Shown here: positions 51,674 to 61,805 of the stretch, piece after piece
Position numbering within the stretch: the first letter of the stretch is position 1
Layout of the letters: the number at the start of each line of letters is the position of its first letter
Assembly: GCA_004764695.1 (NCBI GenBank)
Contig: SMSO01000014.1
Span: forward strand, 6,066,029-6,130,028
Direction of reading: 5' to 3'
DNA from: Schizochytrium sp. TIO01
Taxonomy: Eukaryota; Sar; Bigyra; Thraustochytrida; Thraustochytriidae
DNA length: 64,000 nt
The notes under the pieces: model-generated
Databases searched by the model: none
What the model saw: the letters and a program-made list of their open reading frames with translations, nothing else
What the model was told of the DNA's origin: nothing
Translations under genes and position numbers: made by a program

Positions 51674-54600
51674 GTATCAATATCAGTAATATGAACAACA
51701 TGGGCAACATGGGCAACATGGGCAACGCTATGCTTAATAATATGAGTGCTACGAATTTCAATGGAACCCAAAGCCACAACAACGGTGGGGTCAGTGGCAA
51801 CGATAATACCAATGCTCTGTTCATCAATGGAGTAATAACTCAATTAATCAGTATTGCTCAGGAGGATCCATTGGCTCTCGATTCTTTTTTAAAAACTCAT
51901 GAAGGACTTCAGATAATGACCACTATTCTCGACTGGACTAGGCAGAGTTTTCCTCCTGGTGTGGACTATGAGAAACCATGTTTTTTTGTGGCCCAGGGAC
52001 GCCCTATGCTTTTCGTACCGACCAAGCCAAGCTTCTTCGAATTGATTGCCATGAACGGACAAATTGGAGGACAAACAGAAGTGGGCTTTCTCACTGTGGA
52101 TCCTCAGGTTCTTCAACCGATCGACCCAAGTCAAGTGTATAGTTTTCTTCAACAGAATCTTTCATCTACTATGCAAGGAAGCAATAATACTCAAACCTCC
52201 ATGGATCAAAATACGGCCATGGCGCTTGCTGCAGCCGCGCTTGCAGCTCAACCTGCTCCAACTGCTGCTACAGCTACCACCAGTAGCAGCAATAATACCA
52301 GCTTAAATTCTAAAAGCACCAGCAGCAACAAAAGTAATACGAACAACAGTAAAAGTAACAAAACTAGCACCAGTTCCACCACGAGGATCAATAGTCGCAA
52401 CAGCAACACCGCAGTGACCAGGAACGAAGTGTCTAACACAGATCTCAACAGTGCAAAAAGCATCAAGAGTAAGTCTTTTGCTGTAAATCAAGAGGACGAA
52501 GAAAGCTCTGATGAAGAAGACGACATCGCGAATCAGACCCCATCTCCTTCGACAGATGGAGGACGCGGGCAGCCTAAGCGAAGTAGTGTCGCGCCGGCAC
52601 GAATATCTGCCCTTGACACACCTAGTGACGAAGATCAGGATGGAGAAGATGACGACGAGGAGGAAGATGACGACGAGGAAGATGACTTTGCAAAGAAGGC
52701 TCAAGAAAAGGCAAAGCTTGGCGCAGCACAGCCAAAACCGATTTTAGGGAAGCGTTCTTACATGTCTGGGCCACGGTCTTCACATCTTCCATATCCAAAA
52801 TCACATCAGCGCCAACGTGTTATAGTTGCGCTGAGTCCCGACGGATCTTCTGACGAGGAAAGCAGCGGGCATTCAAGTGGTTCGGACGATGAAGACGCGA
52901 GAGGAGATCGGCGACTTATTGTGGAGTTCTTCCAAGACAAGCAGAATAGCAACGATTCCCGTGCCACAACCACCTCTCAAGAAGACAATAAAGTATCCAC
53001 GAAATCGTCTAAACAGCCAGATTCCGTTGATAGCACACGAGGCGGAGCAGACAAAGATGGGAATGACAAGGATAGTTTTCTTTTTGAAGGAACATGGAGC
53101 GAGGTTCCAGAGGAGTATCGTAGTGCATTGCAAAAAATTGAGGATGATGTCAGAAATAGAGGTGGATCAGATCACGAAGTTAAGATCTTGCATGATAGAT
53201 GGAAAGTAAGGGTTGGAAAAACTCGCACGGGTCGCAGTACATATACATTTACCGATGAGGGTGGGTACACTTACAAGCAGGCAAGTAAGGTCCCGAGCTC
53301 TGGTCTCGCGCTTATCCCAGTGAACGTTGCTTGGTACCAAGCTTGTGAGGCAACTAGTGAAATGCTCAAGACTCCCGCTTTCAAAGATTTTAAAGAGACT
53401 GTTCTCTCTGATCAAGCCTTTAAACTGGAGAATTCTATGAAGTATCAAGTTGAGGCCTGTAAGCAATCTGGGTGGACTTCACAATACACAGACGAGCCAG
53501 ACCAAGATAAAAATAAGGCGAAGAAGGACACTGAAGTTGGGAGTGATAGCGGCGACTTCGAAAACGAGAACAAACTGAAGAAACAACCGTTGGAGAACTA
53601 TCTGAAGCTTTTCAAGCTTGTGCAGCCTTTTCCTCTGAGTGCTAAAAAGGAATCAAAAGAAGATGAAGTACCAGAAGTTTTACAGTTTGGCGTGCTCACA
53701 GATCACGCAACTGCGTGCCAAGGCAGTTTTTTGTTACCTGATGGATTTCGTAGCGTGCGGAAATGGGTTCGATGTGTGGGTCGTTTTCCAGAACCCAAGT
53801 GGCAAGAATGTCTTTATACAATAGAGATCCACAACGTAGGCTCTGGATCTATTGAGTTAATTCTTTACGAGCACATGAGTCTCGATAAATCTTCTCAGAC
53901 ACGTGTTATCCAACGTGCGCAAAGTCCCTTGGACCTTTGGCGCCCACTCATTAAAAGGTGGGTTAACATCATTGATGAGTCCTATCATCGTCACCTTGCG
54001 GCAGTAGAGGCCTCTGCGGAGGTAGTCGAAGCTCAAAAAGGTGGCTCGGCCGCCGGCTGCCGCCGCTGCTGTTGCCGCAACCAGCACGACAAACGATGCA
54101 GAGTCTGTGCATGGGTCCTGGCGCCTGTTGGAGGACACCCAAAACCGTGATACAGATGCCTATATTCGTAAACAATTGCCCGAAGCATCCGTACAAACTG
54201 ACAGGATCATAGAAGTACCTATGAGCTCTTGTGGTGGCTTTATTCTTAGCAAACACCAAGATAAATGGAAAATTGTTGGGTTCAATGGAGGATTCATAGG
54301 TACCGGTCTTCACCTTGCACATATTGGTGATGAAGTTCTTGGGGTGTCAACTTCGACACAAACGAAGGTCTGGTCGTCGCCGCAGGTCATACCAGACCTG
54401 CAGTCAGTAATTAATAGCTGTTCTTTTGTCCTTTTGCGTCGCGCTCAAGCAACCACTGCAACAAACTCAAACCTACCCCTCGCTATCCAGAGTCACGATC
54501 AAAAGATCAAATCTTTCTATGATCTCTTGCTGTGTGACCCGTTGGTGAGGGCAAAGGCAAGTGAAGATGCCAAACACCAGGCTGCACTTGCCGCAGCCAC

Positions 54601-56488
54601 ACTTTGTGGTCTTGCAGATGGAAATTGGCGGGTACAGACAATTATTAGTGCAATGCCCAACGGCGTATTGCATTCATGTGTGAACACCTATCGCTTACCG
54701 GAGCAAATTCCACGAGGACGTAAAAAGGTGGATCTGAAATTTATTGCGACGGTTGAGTCAGACATTGTTAAGTTTTATCGAGCTGTAGTGAATCCCAAAG
54801 CTCGATACTACGTCAAGCTTTTGAAGGACGTGTCGCGAGCAAACCAGCAGCAGTTTAAGCTGGAAGACCCCCTCTCTCAGAGACCATCCACTCGCAAAGA
54901 CGCCAGTGACGAGACCCTTCGTCACAAATGGCAATTGCTTGTCCAGGATCTTATTCCGGGTATTATTTTTGAAACTCCAGAGGCACCAGGGGTTGATGAG
55001 GCCAGTCGCGATTCAGTTGCTCGGGTCTTCCAGCTCCCTCCCGCGACTCTTTACAAGCAGCTGCACAGTTCTTTACCTTTCCAGTTAGAACCTTTATACA
55101 AGGCGCTGGAACCCTCCCACTCTGCAACGAACCCCAATTATAAAGCTGAGGACCCTGACCAAGAGGTTTCTCTTGTAATGGACTCAATGATTGGTGTTCT
55201 TGAACTCGGGTCATGGTCGAAGCAGCAAAAGGATGCGCTCTATCGCTCCATCATGTCCCGTGGATCTAATTTGCAAAACATTCTTCACGTTCCTGACTCA
55301 GCTGATGCTGAGCTACTGCGGAATGGTGGATTTACAGAGACAAGTCTGCACTGTAGGTGCATTCAAAAGCGTGTCTTCCAGGAAAAGGCGCCTTTCGAAC
55401 ACGCCGCACGAGCTCAAAAGGAACAAAGACTTTTATCAAATATTTTAAAGAAACTTGTTCGCGATGTAGAAAAGGAACATCGGGAGTGGAAAGCAGAGCA
55501 ACGGAGGAAGCGCAGCAGTCGAAAGAAATTACAGCAGGATCGTATTGCTGAAGCTGCTGCGCGCGGGCCTGCCCTGCTGCCTATGGAGTATGCATCTCTG
55601 TGTGCCTCTATCCGCCGTTTCGGGCGTGTAAGTTGGGCTGAGCTTTCAACTTCTCGTGAGCTCACTGGAAACTTAAATCCAGTTCAGCGTTCAGCTCATG
55701 CACTAGAACGAGCATGGGAGGAGCTTGCTTCGGTAATTTGTGTGCATGGCCACCACGGTTCGCTTTATCCATTAATGGGTTTTTATGTTCGCCTTGGTAA
55801 GCTCGCATCGTTTGCATGTAAAGACCGTCGTGAGATGCAACCATTCTGCTCACCCAAGACAGAGTCTCTAGATGGTACCGAAACTTTTGTATTTATCGGC
55901 CCTGGTGGAAACTCGGCATCAGCCCAACGGCTCATTGGCAAAGCTAAGCTTAAAATTAGTCTGGATCGAACAATTTGGATGATTCCAAATACAGCTCGTG
56001 GTTTCGAGGAGGATGCTGCTCACATATATGGCCAGTTAGATGATACCACCTTTCACTCATCAAATGTAAATGTGTCAGCTTCTAATTCTGACTCTCTAAA
56101 ACAGAAGAACTTCATTTACGACCATAAGACCAGGTCTTGGGTTGAAGACGAAGGTCTCAAACTAACTGTCGTAAAGTTCCATGAGGAAGCTACCGAGCTA
56201 CCAAAGATTGGTGATCTCGAGGGTATTACAGCTACAGATGCTGGACTTGTTGAGGAAATCGCGCGAGCATCATCTTCTTCGAAGCCTTCCACATCCAAAG
56301 ATAAGTCGCGCTCCAAAACTTCGTCGAATAAGTCAGAGGACATTCTTGAACCTCTGCCTGACACAGCTACTTCTGCAGAAATCCATGACCGTATTCGTGC
56401 AATTCGCAAGCACCGCACTGCTCTCGAAGCGTTTGAGCGGAAATTGCTTGCACGTTTGGACGAGAAAGCTCGCGAAAAACTGGAATAA
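51505..56488 (+). CDS. Large FYR-domain (FYRN/FYRC-like) chromatin-type protein with a frame break
   Basis: Two overlapping frames (51505-54150 and 54026-56488) form one gene of about 1,660 residues if one base is removed. The break lies near an A5 run at 54035-54039, and dropping one A joins the frames smoothly. A 61-nt GT-AG alternative (54041-54101) has a poor donor and no CTAAC. The ATG is 51505; the longer frame starts with TTG. Features in order: an Asn/Ser/Gly repeat tract (about 16-90), a folded segment (about 110-220), a second Asn/Ser/Thr tract, acidic runs (about 375-395), and a possible MBD/TAM-like piece (about 565-600, RWKVRVGK). Then comes an FYRN/FYRC-like block (about 740-815) with GFRSVRKW, CLYTIEI and SPLDLWRPL. 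The second half has a PDZ-like stretch with GDEVLGVS and a conserved-looking region at about 55580-56000. FYR domains occur in MLL, TBRG1 and related chromatin proteins. A nuclear role is inference. Confidence 0.68.
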
Positions 56489-57835
56489 TTTTTACCTTAT
56501 AGGCAAGGCCATAGACTTGACCCAAAATTGGATTTTCATCAGAACAAGCGCATTTCTTGTTGTCCCTTTTCAAGCTCAAGGTTCGCTATTTCCCTTAACT
56601 GTAGACCTTATTATTGCACATTTACTTTTTCATTTTCTATTGGTTTATTATTATTTAGCATTCATTGCGCTCGACCTCCTAGTTCTAAGCTCGCGCACTT
56701 ATTCTTTGTTGTCTAAAGCTAGTAGCCAAATATGAAATATGTTTGCTTTCTTTTTCTTTTCTTCAGAATTAAAATTTAGGAAAATCTGATGTGTTATGCA
56801 ATTGCCTGTGTTGTCCCTCATTTTACCGTGAATCTGAGGGTGTGCCCCTCTTTGGTAATTCCCAATTCATCACGAAACGCAGATATATAAAAGGTTTGTC
56901 CTTGTTCAGCTTTCCCCACCCGGTAGAAGTGGATAGGCCATATAGGTAGCGCTACCTACCACTACTTTCTCTGGATATCTGGCATCAAGAAGCAAGTTCT
57001 AACCTGGAGCATTGACCTCCATATAGTACATATCGGTGAGTTAACTTTCGGTTTTTATCATTCCTAGTTGTATCATGTTCTCGCATAAGCTCCCAAGCTT
57101 TGAGTATGTTCTGGTGAGAGGCAGGCAGCCCCAAACTAATCCAAAATAGCCAGTAGCTGCTGCGGTACATCTATTGCATAACCTCGTGGTGTGAGGCACC
57201 ACTAGATGCAATGGGTCTCTTTTGCAATTTCTTGAGCGCACTGGGAAGTCGGTGAAGAAGCTACCGTGGTGTGGCACCCTCAGAGAACAGAATAGTTCGA
57301 CTTGCAGAGTTTTTTTTCTTAATCAAAAATTAATATTATTAGTAAAAAAAAAACAATCTAGTGCTAGGTATGTATATAATATACTTCGGCATTATTTACA
57401 ACATTTCTTTAAAACAATCAAAATCAAAATCTATTTATTCCTCCGAGCATACTAACCATGCAACTCCGAGAAGCCTATTGAGTCCATATAATGATACTTG
57501 TTCCCAGGTCTCACATCTTCAACGAGTCAACCTCCGTTCGTTTTGAACACTAGCTTAACTAATGTATGATGAGACGCATAGAATCTTTGTCTGTCGCAAT
57601 TATGAGGGATCCAAGTGGGCCGTCCCTCATAAAATAGTCACGGCTTTCTTTAGTAAACTCGAAAACCTCGACCTGAGGTCTGAGCTGAGGTTTTGCTCTG
57701 AGCGTGCGGACTCCCGAGCCTGTTACACTGAGCGGGTGTGCCAGGGCTGCTCTCTTGGAGAGAGCTAGAGGCGTGACAAGCCTTTAAGAGTTGGTCGGAA
57801 GTTAGTTTTGGTTGCCAATCATCGCGTTTTGCGCC
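56489..57835. other. Intergenic region, no gene seen
   Basis: About 1.35 kb between two + genes. It is AT-rich, with a 16-nt perfect palindrome at 56943-56958 (TAGGTAGC and its complement). The right part should hold the promoter of the multicopper oxidase gene. Confidence 0.4.
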
Positions 57836-59860
57836 ATGGCAGACTATGGTTCTGTGCCGACGAGCGATCTGGACGCTGTCCGTCTCGAACCTGATCAATC
57901 TTACGCAGAGCAAGGACAGAAAAATGTTGTGAGACGCAAACAGAAGCTGCTCACAATGTTCGGTGGCATCCTTGTGTTAGCGGCGGTCCTAGGTCTAAGC
58001 TTTAGTGGGGCCACGACTGTGGCCACTAAAAAGTCCAATCTTGAAAGCATTGAAGATCTCGAGGGCACCAAGGATCTTGAGGATAGCGGCGAGAATGCCA
58101 CGTCTTATTCGGTAGTTTCTAATATGGTGTACTCGCCACATGCTCCGGCATTCTTTGAACCACCAAGGGTTTCGTCAAAGACAGATGAGCTAAATGTGCA
58201 CTTATACTTTGACGTGTCAAGAGTACAGATCGATAATGTTTCCTTGAATATGCGGCTCTTCAACGGCGCTTTGCCAGCACCTACGATGGTGGTAAGGCGA
58301 GGTCAGCGGCTCCGAATTCAGCTCTGGAACCATCTCAGCTCTGATCTCAAGGGCGGTCATGCCATGAACGCCTTCAGACGTCCAAACACCACTGTTCTGC
58401 ATACACACGGCCTCCATGTATCTCCAGCTGACGCAGACAACATCTACCGCGCGATCGAGCCACAAATGCATGCCCAGTTCTTATACCCTATCCCCAAGAA
58501 CCACCCAGTAGGCACTTTCTGGTTACACCCACACTTCCACGGCTCCACAACTCTCCAGAGCGCATACGGTGCTTTCGCGGCAATCATCATCGAAGAAGAG
58601 GCAGGCTCCGAGACAACTCCAGCAACACTTCCTGTTCCTTTAGACACGAACCATCAAGATGAAAAACAAAAGGATGATGACAAAGAGAAGGATAAAAAGA
58701 GGAAGAAGCGAAAGAGCAATAAAAAGGACGATGATAAGTCAGTAGGTAAGGGTGATGATGACTCTAATAGCAGCTCTAAGAGCGTAGGCCCTGTTCATAA
58801 AATTGAAGGGGATCACATCATGCTTGTCGGCTGGGTTGATATTGGCTCGGGTAAGCGTACCGATATCCTTGAGGACGAACGCTTATCAAAGAGCCAAATG
58901 AACGTAGATCTGCGCCCACGCGGTTATTCCACAAATGGCGGATTCCTTACCGTGAATGGTCGGCCTAACTCGACTCTTGCTATGAAAGCAGGTGAGTTGC
59001 AACGATGGCGAGTAATTAATGGTGTAGTTGACGGGTCCTTGCGTATTCTTTTCAATGAGTCTGCTTGCTCCGTGGCTGCTATTGCTGCTGATGGTGTCTC
59101 ATATCCCGCCCCTCGCCAGGTGTCACCCGAGCAGGGCGTACTTATTGTGCCAGGCTCACGCCGAGACCTATTAGTGCGATGCATCAGCGATTCGAAAATC
59201 TGGTCCGAGCTTGACCCAACCCGAGGTGAGGAGGACGAAAAAATATACAAGTATCTTGGTAAAAAATCCAAGATTGCATCCGGCTTAATGCTTCATGTTC
59301 ATGCCAAGGATCAGAGAAGCGACCTGAAACTTGAGAGTGCACACTCCGGAGTACAAGTACCTTCTGAGACAGGCTATACGGCCGAGCCACTGAAAGACCT
59401 TCGTGGAGCCAATGTTGATGTAAAAACTTTAGTAGAATACACCCAAGGTGGACCCAACACTGCAAAGGCGCGGCGAGAAGGTAACAACTACACCTACTAT
59501 GGCATCAATGGACAAGCTTATGACCCTGAGGTTATTGGCTTTACAGTAAAGCTTGACCAGGTTGTAGAGTGGACTGTTCGTAACGAGTATTGCATGGACG
59601 GAACCCCAGCGCTTGAGAGTCACCCGTTTCATCTTCACACAAATCATTACCAAATCGTGAATGTTTCGTCTCCAGAAACTGGCAATTACAGCCCAGACTT
59701 TGAAATTGGTGATTGGCGGGACACTGTAGCTGTGCCAGCTCCAGGTAACGTGACTATTCGTTGGGTTGCGCGTGACTTTACTGGGCGGTCACTCCTACAT
59801 TGTCACACCATTGCTCATCATGACACAGGCATGGCTGCTCGTGTTGATATTACACATTAA
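57836..59860 (+). CDS. Multicopper oxidase with N-terminal membrane anchor
   Basis: Single-exon gene of 674 residues. The frame extends to a TTG at 57812, but the first ATG is 57836. A 35-residue cytosolic tail is followed by one transmembrane segment (about 37-57), so it should be a type II membrane protein with the enzyme outside the cytosol. All four copper-ligand motifs are present: HTHG (about 188-191), WLHPHFHG (about 229-236), HPFHLH (about 595-600) and HCHTIAHHDTGM (about 654-665). The last supplies the type 1 Cys, His and an axial Met. The enzyme should couple one-electron oxidation of a substrate (phenol, metal ion or other) to reduction of oxygen to water. The substrate cannot be told from sequence. 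A Lys/Asp-rich insertion (about 270-320) interrupts the second cupredoxin domain. Several NxS/T sites fit an extracellular location. Confidence 0.92.
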   Translation: MADYGSVPTSDLDAVRLEPDQSYAEQGQKNVVRRKQKLLTMFGGILVLAAVLGLSFSGATTVATKKSNLESIEDLEGTKDLEDSGENATSYSVVSNMVYSPHAPAFFEPPRVSSKTDELNVHLYFDVSRVQIDNVSLNMRLFNGALPAPTMVVRRGQRLRIQLWNHLSSDLKGGHAMNAFRRPNTTVLHTHGLHVSPADADNIYRAIEPQMHAQFLYPIPKNHPVGTFWLHPHFHGSTTLQSAYGAFAAIIIEEEAGSETTPATLPVPLDTNHQDEKQKDDDKEKDKKRKKRKSNKKDDDKSVGKGDDDSNSSSKSVGPVHKIEGDHIMLVGWVDIGSGKRTDILEDERLSKSQMNVDLRPRGYSTNGGFLTVNGRPNSTLAMKAGELQRWRVINGVVDGSLRILFNESACSVAAIAADGVSYPAPRQVSPEQGVLIVPGSRRDLLVRCISDSKIWSELDPTRGEEDEKIYKYLGKKSKIASGLMLHVHAKDQRSDLKLESAHSGVQVPSETGYTAEPLKDLRGANVDVKTLVEYTQGGPNTAKARREGNNYTYYGINGQAYDPEVIGFTVKLDQVVEWTVRNEYCMDGTPALESHPFHLHTNHYQIVNVSSPETGNYSPDFEIGDWRDTVAVPAPGNVTIRWVARDFTGRSLLHCHTIAHHDTGMAARVDITH

Positions 59861-60266
59861 AATATATTTTCATCTTTGTTGAATGTCAGCATATATCGAG
59901 CAAACTGTTCATATCAGATGTTTTTGCGTTTGTTTTTTCTGTTCTTCTTTTTTTACTTTCAGGAATGGGCTATGAAAGGCGCCTGATTTCTAAATTCGAG
60001 CAGCTACGGATTATGGGGTTTCTTTTGAAGAAATAATGTAATTGCGAATTAACTATCAACTTTCACATAACTATCGTATTTCTTTCAAATATTTTACCTC
60101 CGCATAGATCAGTTGCCTTCGTTGCGGACTGTATTAACTTCAAGTGAACAAAAGAACTCCACATAGTACTTATAGTATTGTTGTTTAGAAAGACACACAA
60201 AGCAAAACAAGAAGTACTATCACCTTGAGAGTTTTAGTTGATGCTATTTTATTCATAATTAGTGCT
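59861..60266. other. Convergent 3' flanks
   Basis: About 400 bp between the stops of the multicopper oxidase (+) and MORN (-) genes. It is AT-rich and nothing else was seen. Confidence 0.4.
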
Positions 60267-61805
60267 TTAAATCCCTTTGGGCAAAACCTTTCTGCCTTGG
60301 CTACTTTTCTTTATACTCTTAGTAGCTTCATTTTGTTTCACATTGGTTTTTGATTCTTTGACTTTAAACAGGTGGCCATGTCTGAACACCGCTGTAAGCT
60401 TTCGTTGCCCACCTTCGTAAGATAAGGTGCCAACGCCGTGAAATAAACCTTCAGAAAATTCACCGAGGTAATGCTCAGCCCGATACATATGGGTAGACTT
60501 ATGATGCTCTTCATCAGGAATTAGCGTCTGGCTGCCCATACCATGGCGATTACCTCTGTAAAAGTCACCTTCATAGGTTGTTCCATCAGCACAATAATAC
60601 GCTCCTGGGCCATGCCAAAGCCCCCGGTACCAGGTTCCAATATATTTACAGCGGCCCGCTCGAATGATCTTTCCGTGACCTGTAAACAACTGCAAAGGGG
60701 CTTCGTAAGGTCGATTCTGGTCATTTCCGTACAACATTGAGCCATGGCCATGTCGAAGATTGTCCTCCCAGTAGCCTTCATATCTTCCGCCATCTGCATA
60801 TAGCATAATGCCATGGCCTTTCATCTTATCACTTTCCCAAAAACCTTCATAGCGATTGCCGTTGCTCCAGACACGGATTCCAAACCCATGTCGAAGTGCA
60901 TTTGGCGCTGGAACTTTTTTCCCATGTAAATAATGATCAGCTGTGGCAAGATATTCACCGTCATAATATCCACCATCTGCATATGTATACTTCCCCTTTC
61001 CGTATGGCACACCGTTGCGGTATTCACCTTCATACTTGTCACCATGGGCAAACATCATAACACCTTTACCATGATAACGATTGTCTTGCATGAGGCCAAC
61101 ATAAACATCTCCATTGTAGGTGGAGTAAACACCCTCGCCGTTCATTTTACCATGACAAAACTGGCCATCGTATCGACTTCCAGACGAATACACGCGTAGG
61201 CCGGAGCCATGGGGTTTGTCATTATGATAATCCCCAGCATATGACCCACCATCGTTTGCATAAGTATATTCCCCGTGACCTTCAAATCGTCCATTGTTGA
61301 AGTTGCCTTCGTATATGTCGCCGTTCGCCCGCTCGAGTCGACCAGATCCATGCCATTTTTCACGACGAAACAAACCTTCGTAGCGCTGCCCATTTGAGTA
61401 AACATAAACGCCCATACCATGAATGTGGTCAAGCTCGAATTCGCCGTCGTATGAATCACCATTTCCCATTACGTACAGGCCTCGACCATGTCGCTTGCCA
61501 TCTTTCCACATGCCTTCATATCGCTCAGAGTCCTGGTCACTTGGGTCTTTACGGATGTAAACACCAAATCCATGTCTTAATCCAAATTTGAAGTTGCCGA
61601 CGTATTTGTCTCCGTTTGCAGCAACGAAAGCCCCTTTGCCATGGCGCCTGTTATTAACAAGCTCGCCTTCATATAGGTCTCCATTGGGATATTTGATCTT
61701 GCCTCTTCTGTACGAAGCCTTTTCGGCCGCTGTGAGGTGTTGCTCTTCGTCCTGTGTGACCTGTTTTCGCCGGCGAACACCCTGTTCGACGCGTCCTTCA
61801 GTCAT
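60267..61805 (-). CDS. MORN-repeat protein
   Basis: Single-exon gene of 512 residues from ATG 61805. After about 35 basic residues, nearly the whole chain is MORN repeats of about 23 residues with the YxGxFxxGxxHGxGxYxxxNGdxY pattern, about 17-18 of them to about residue 480. Two are lengthened by insertions. The C-terminus is basic (SKTNVKQNEATKSIKKSSQGRK). MORN arrays form long beta-strand rods that scaffold membranes and the cytoskeleton, for example in flagella and in the apical structures of protists. Some, such as those of PIP5 kinases, are linked to lipid binding. No catalytic domain is present, so a structural role is likely. Confidence 0.92.
   Translation of the reverse strand: MTEGRVEQGVRRRKQVTQDEEQHLTAAEKASYRRGKIKYPNGDLYEGELVNNRRHGKGAFVAANGDKYVGNFKFGLRHGFGVYIRKDPSDQDSERYEGMWKDGKRHGRGLYVMGNGDSYDGEFELDHIHGMGVYVYSNGQRYEGLFRREKWHGSGRLERANGDIYEGNFNNGRFEGHGEYTYANDGGSYAGDYHNDKPHGSGLRVYSSGSRYDGQFCHGKMNGEGVYSTYNGDVYVGLMQDNRYHGKGVMMFAHGDKYEGEYRNGVPYGKGKYTYADGGYYDGEYLATADHYLHGKKVPAPNALRHGFGIRVWSNGNRYEGFWESDKMKGHGIMLYADGGRYEGYWEDNLRHGHGSMLYGNDQNRPYEAPLQLFTGHGKIIRAGRCKYIGTWYRGLWHGPGAYYCADGTTYEGDFYRGNRHGMGSQTLIPDEEHHKSTHMYRAEHYLGEFSEGLFHGVGTLSYEGGQRKLTAVFRHGHLFKVKESKTNVKQNEATKSIKKSSQGRKVLPKGI

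Noticed and set aside
51250-51843. 197-residue - strand frame with Ala/Val repeats
   Set aside because: Antisense of the Asn/Ser repeat tract of the FYR-type protein.
54022-54040. 19-nt GT-AG segment as intron joining the FYR-gene frames
   Set aside because: The frame would fit, but it is far too short to be spliced and has no branch site.
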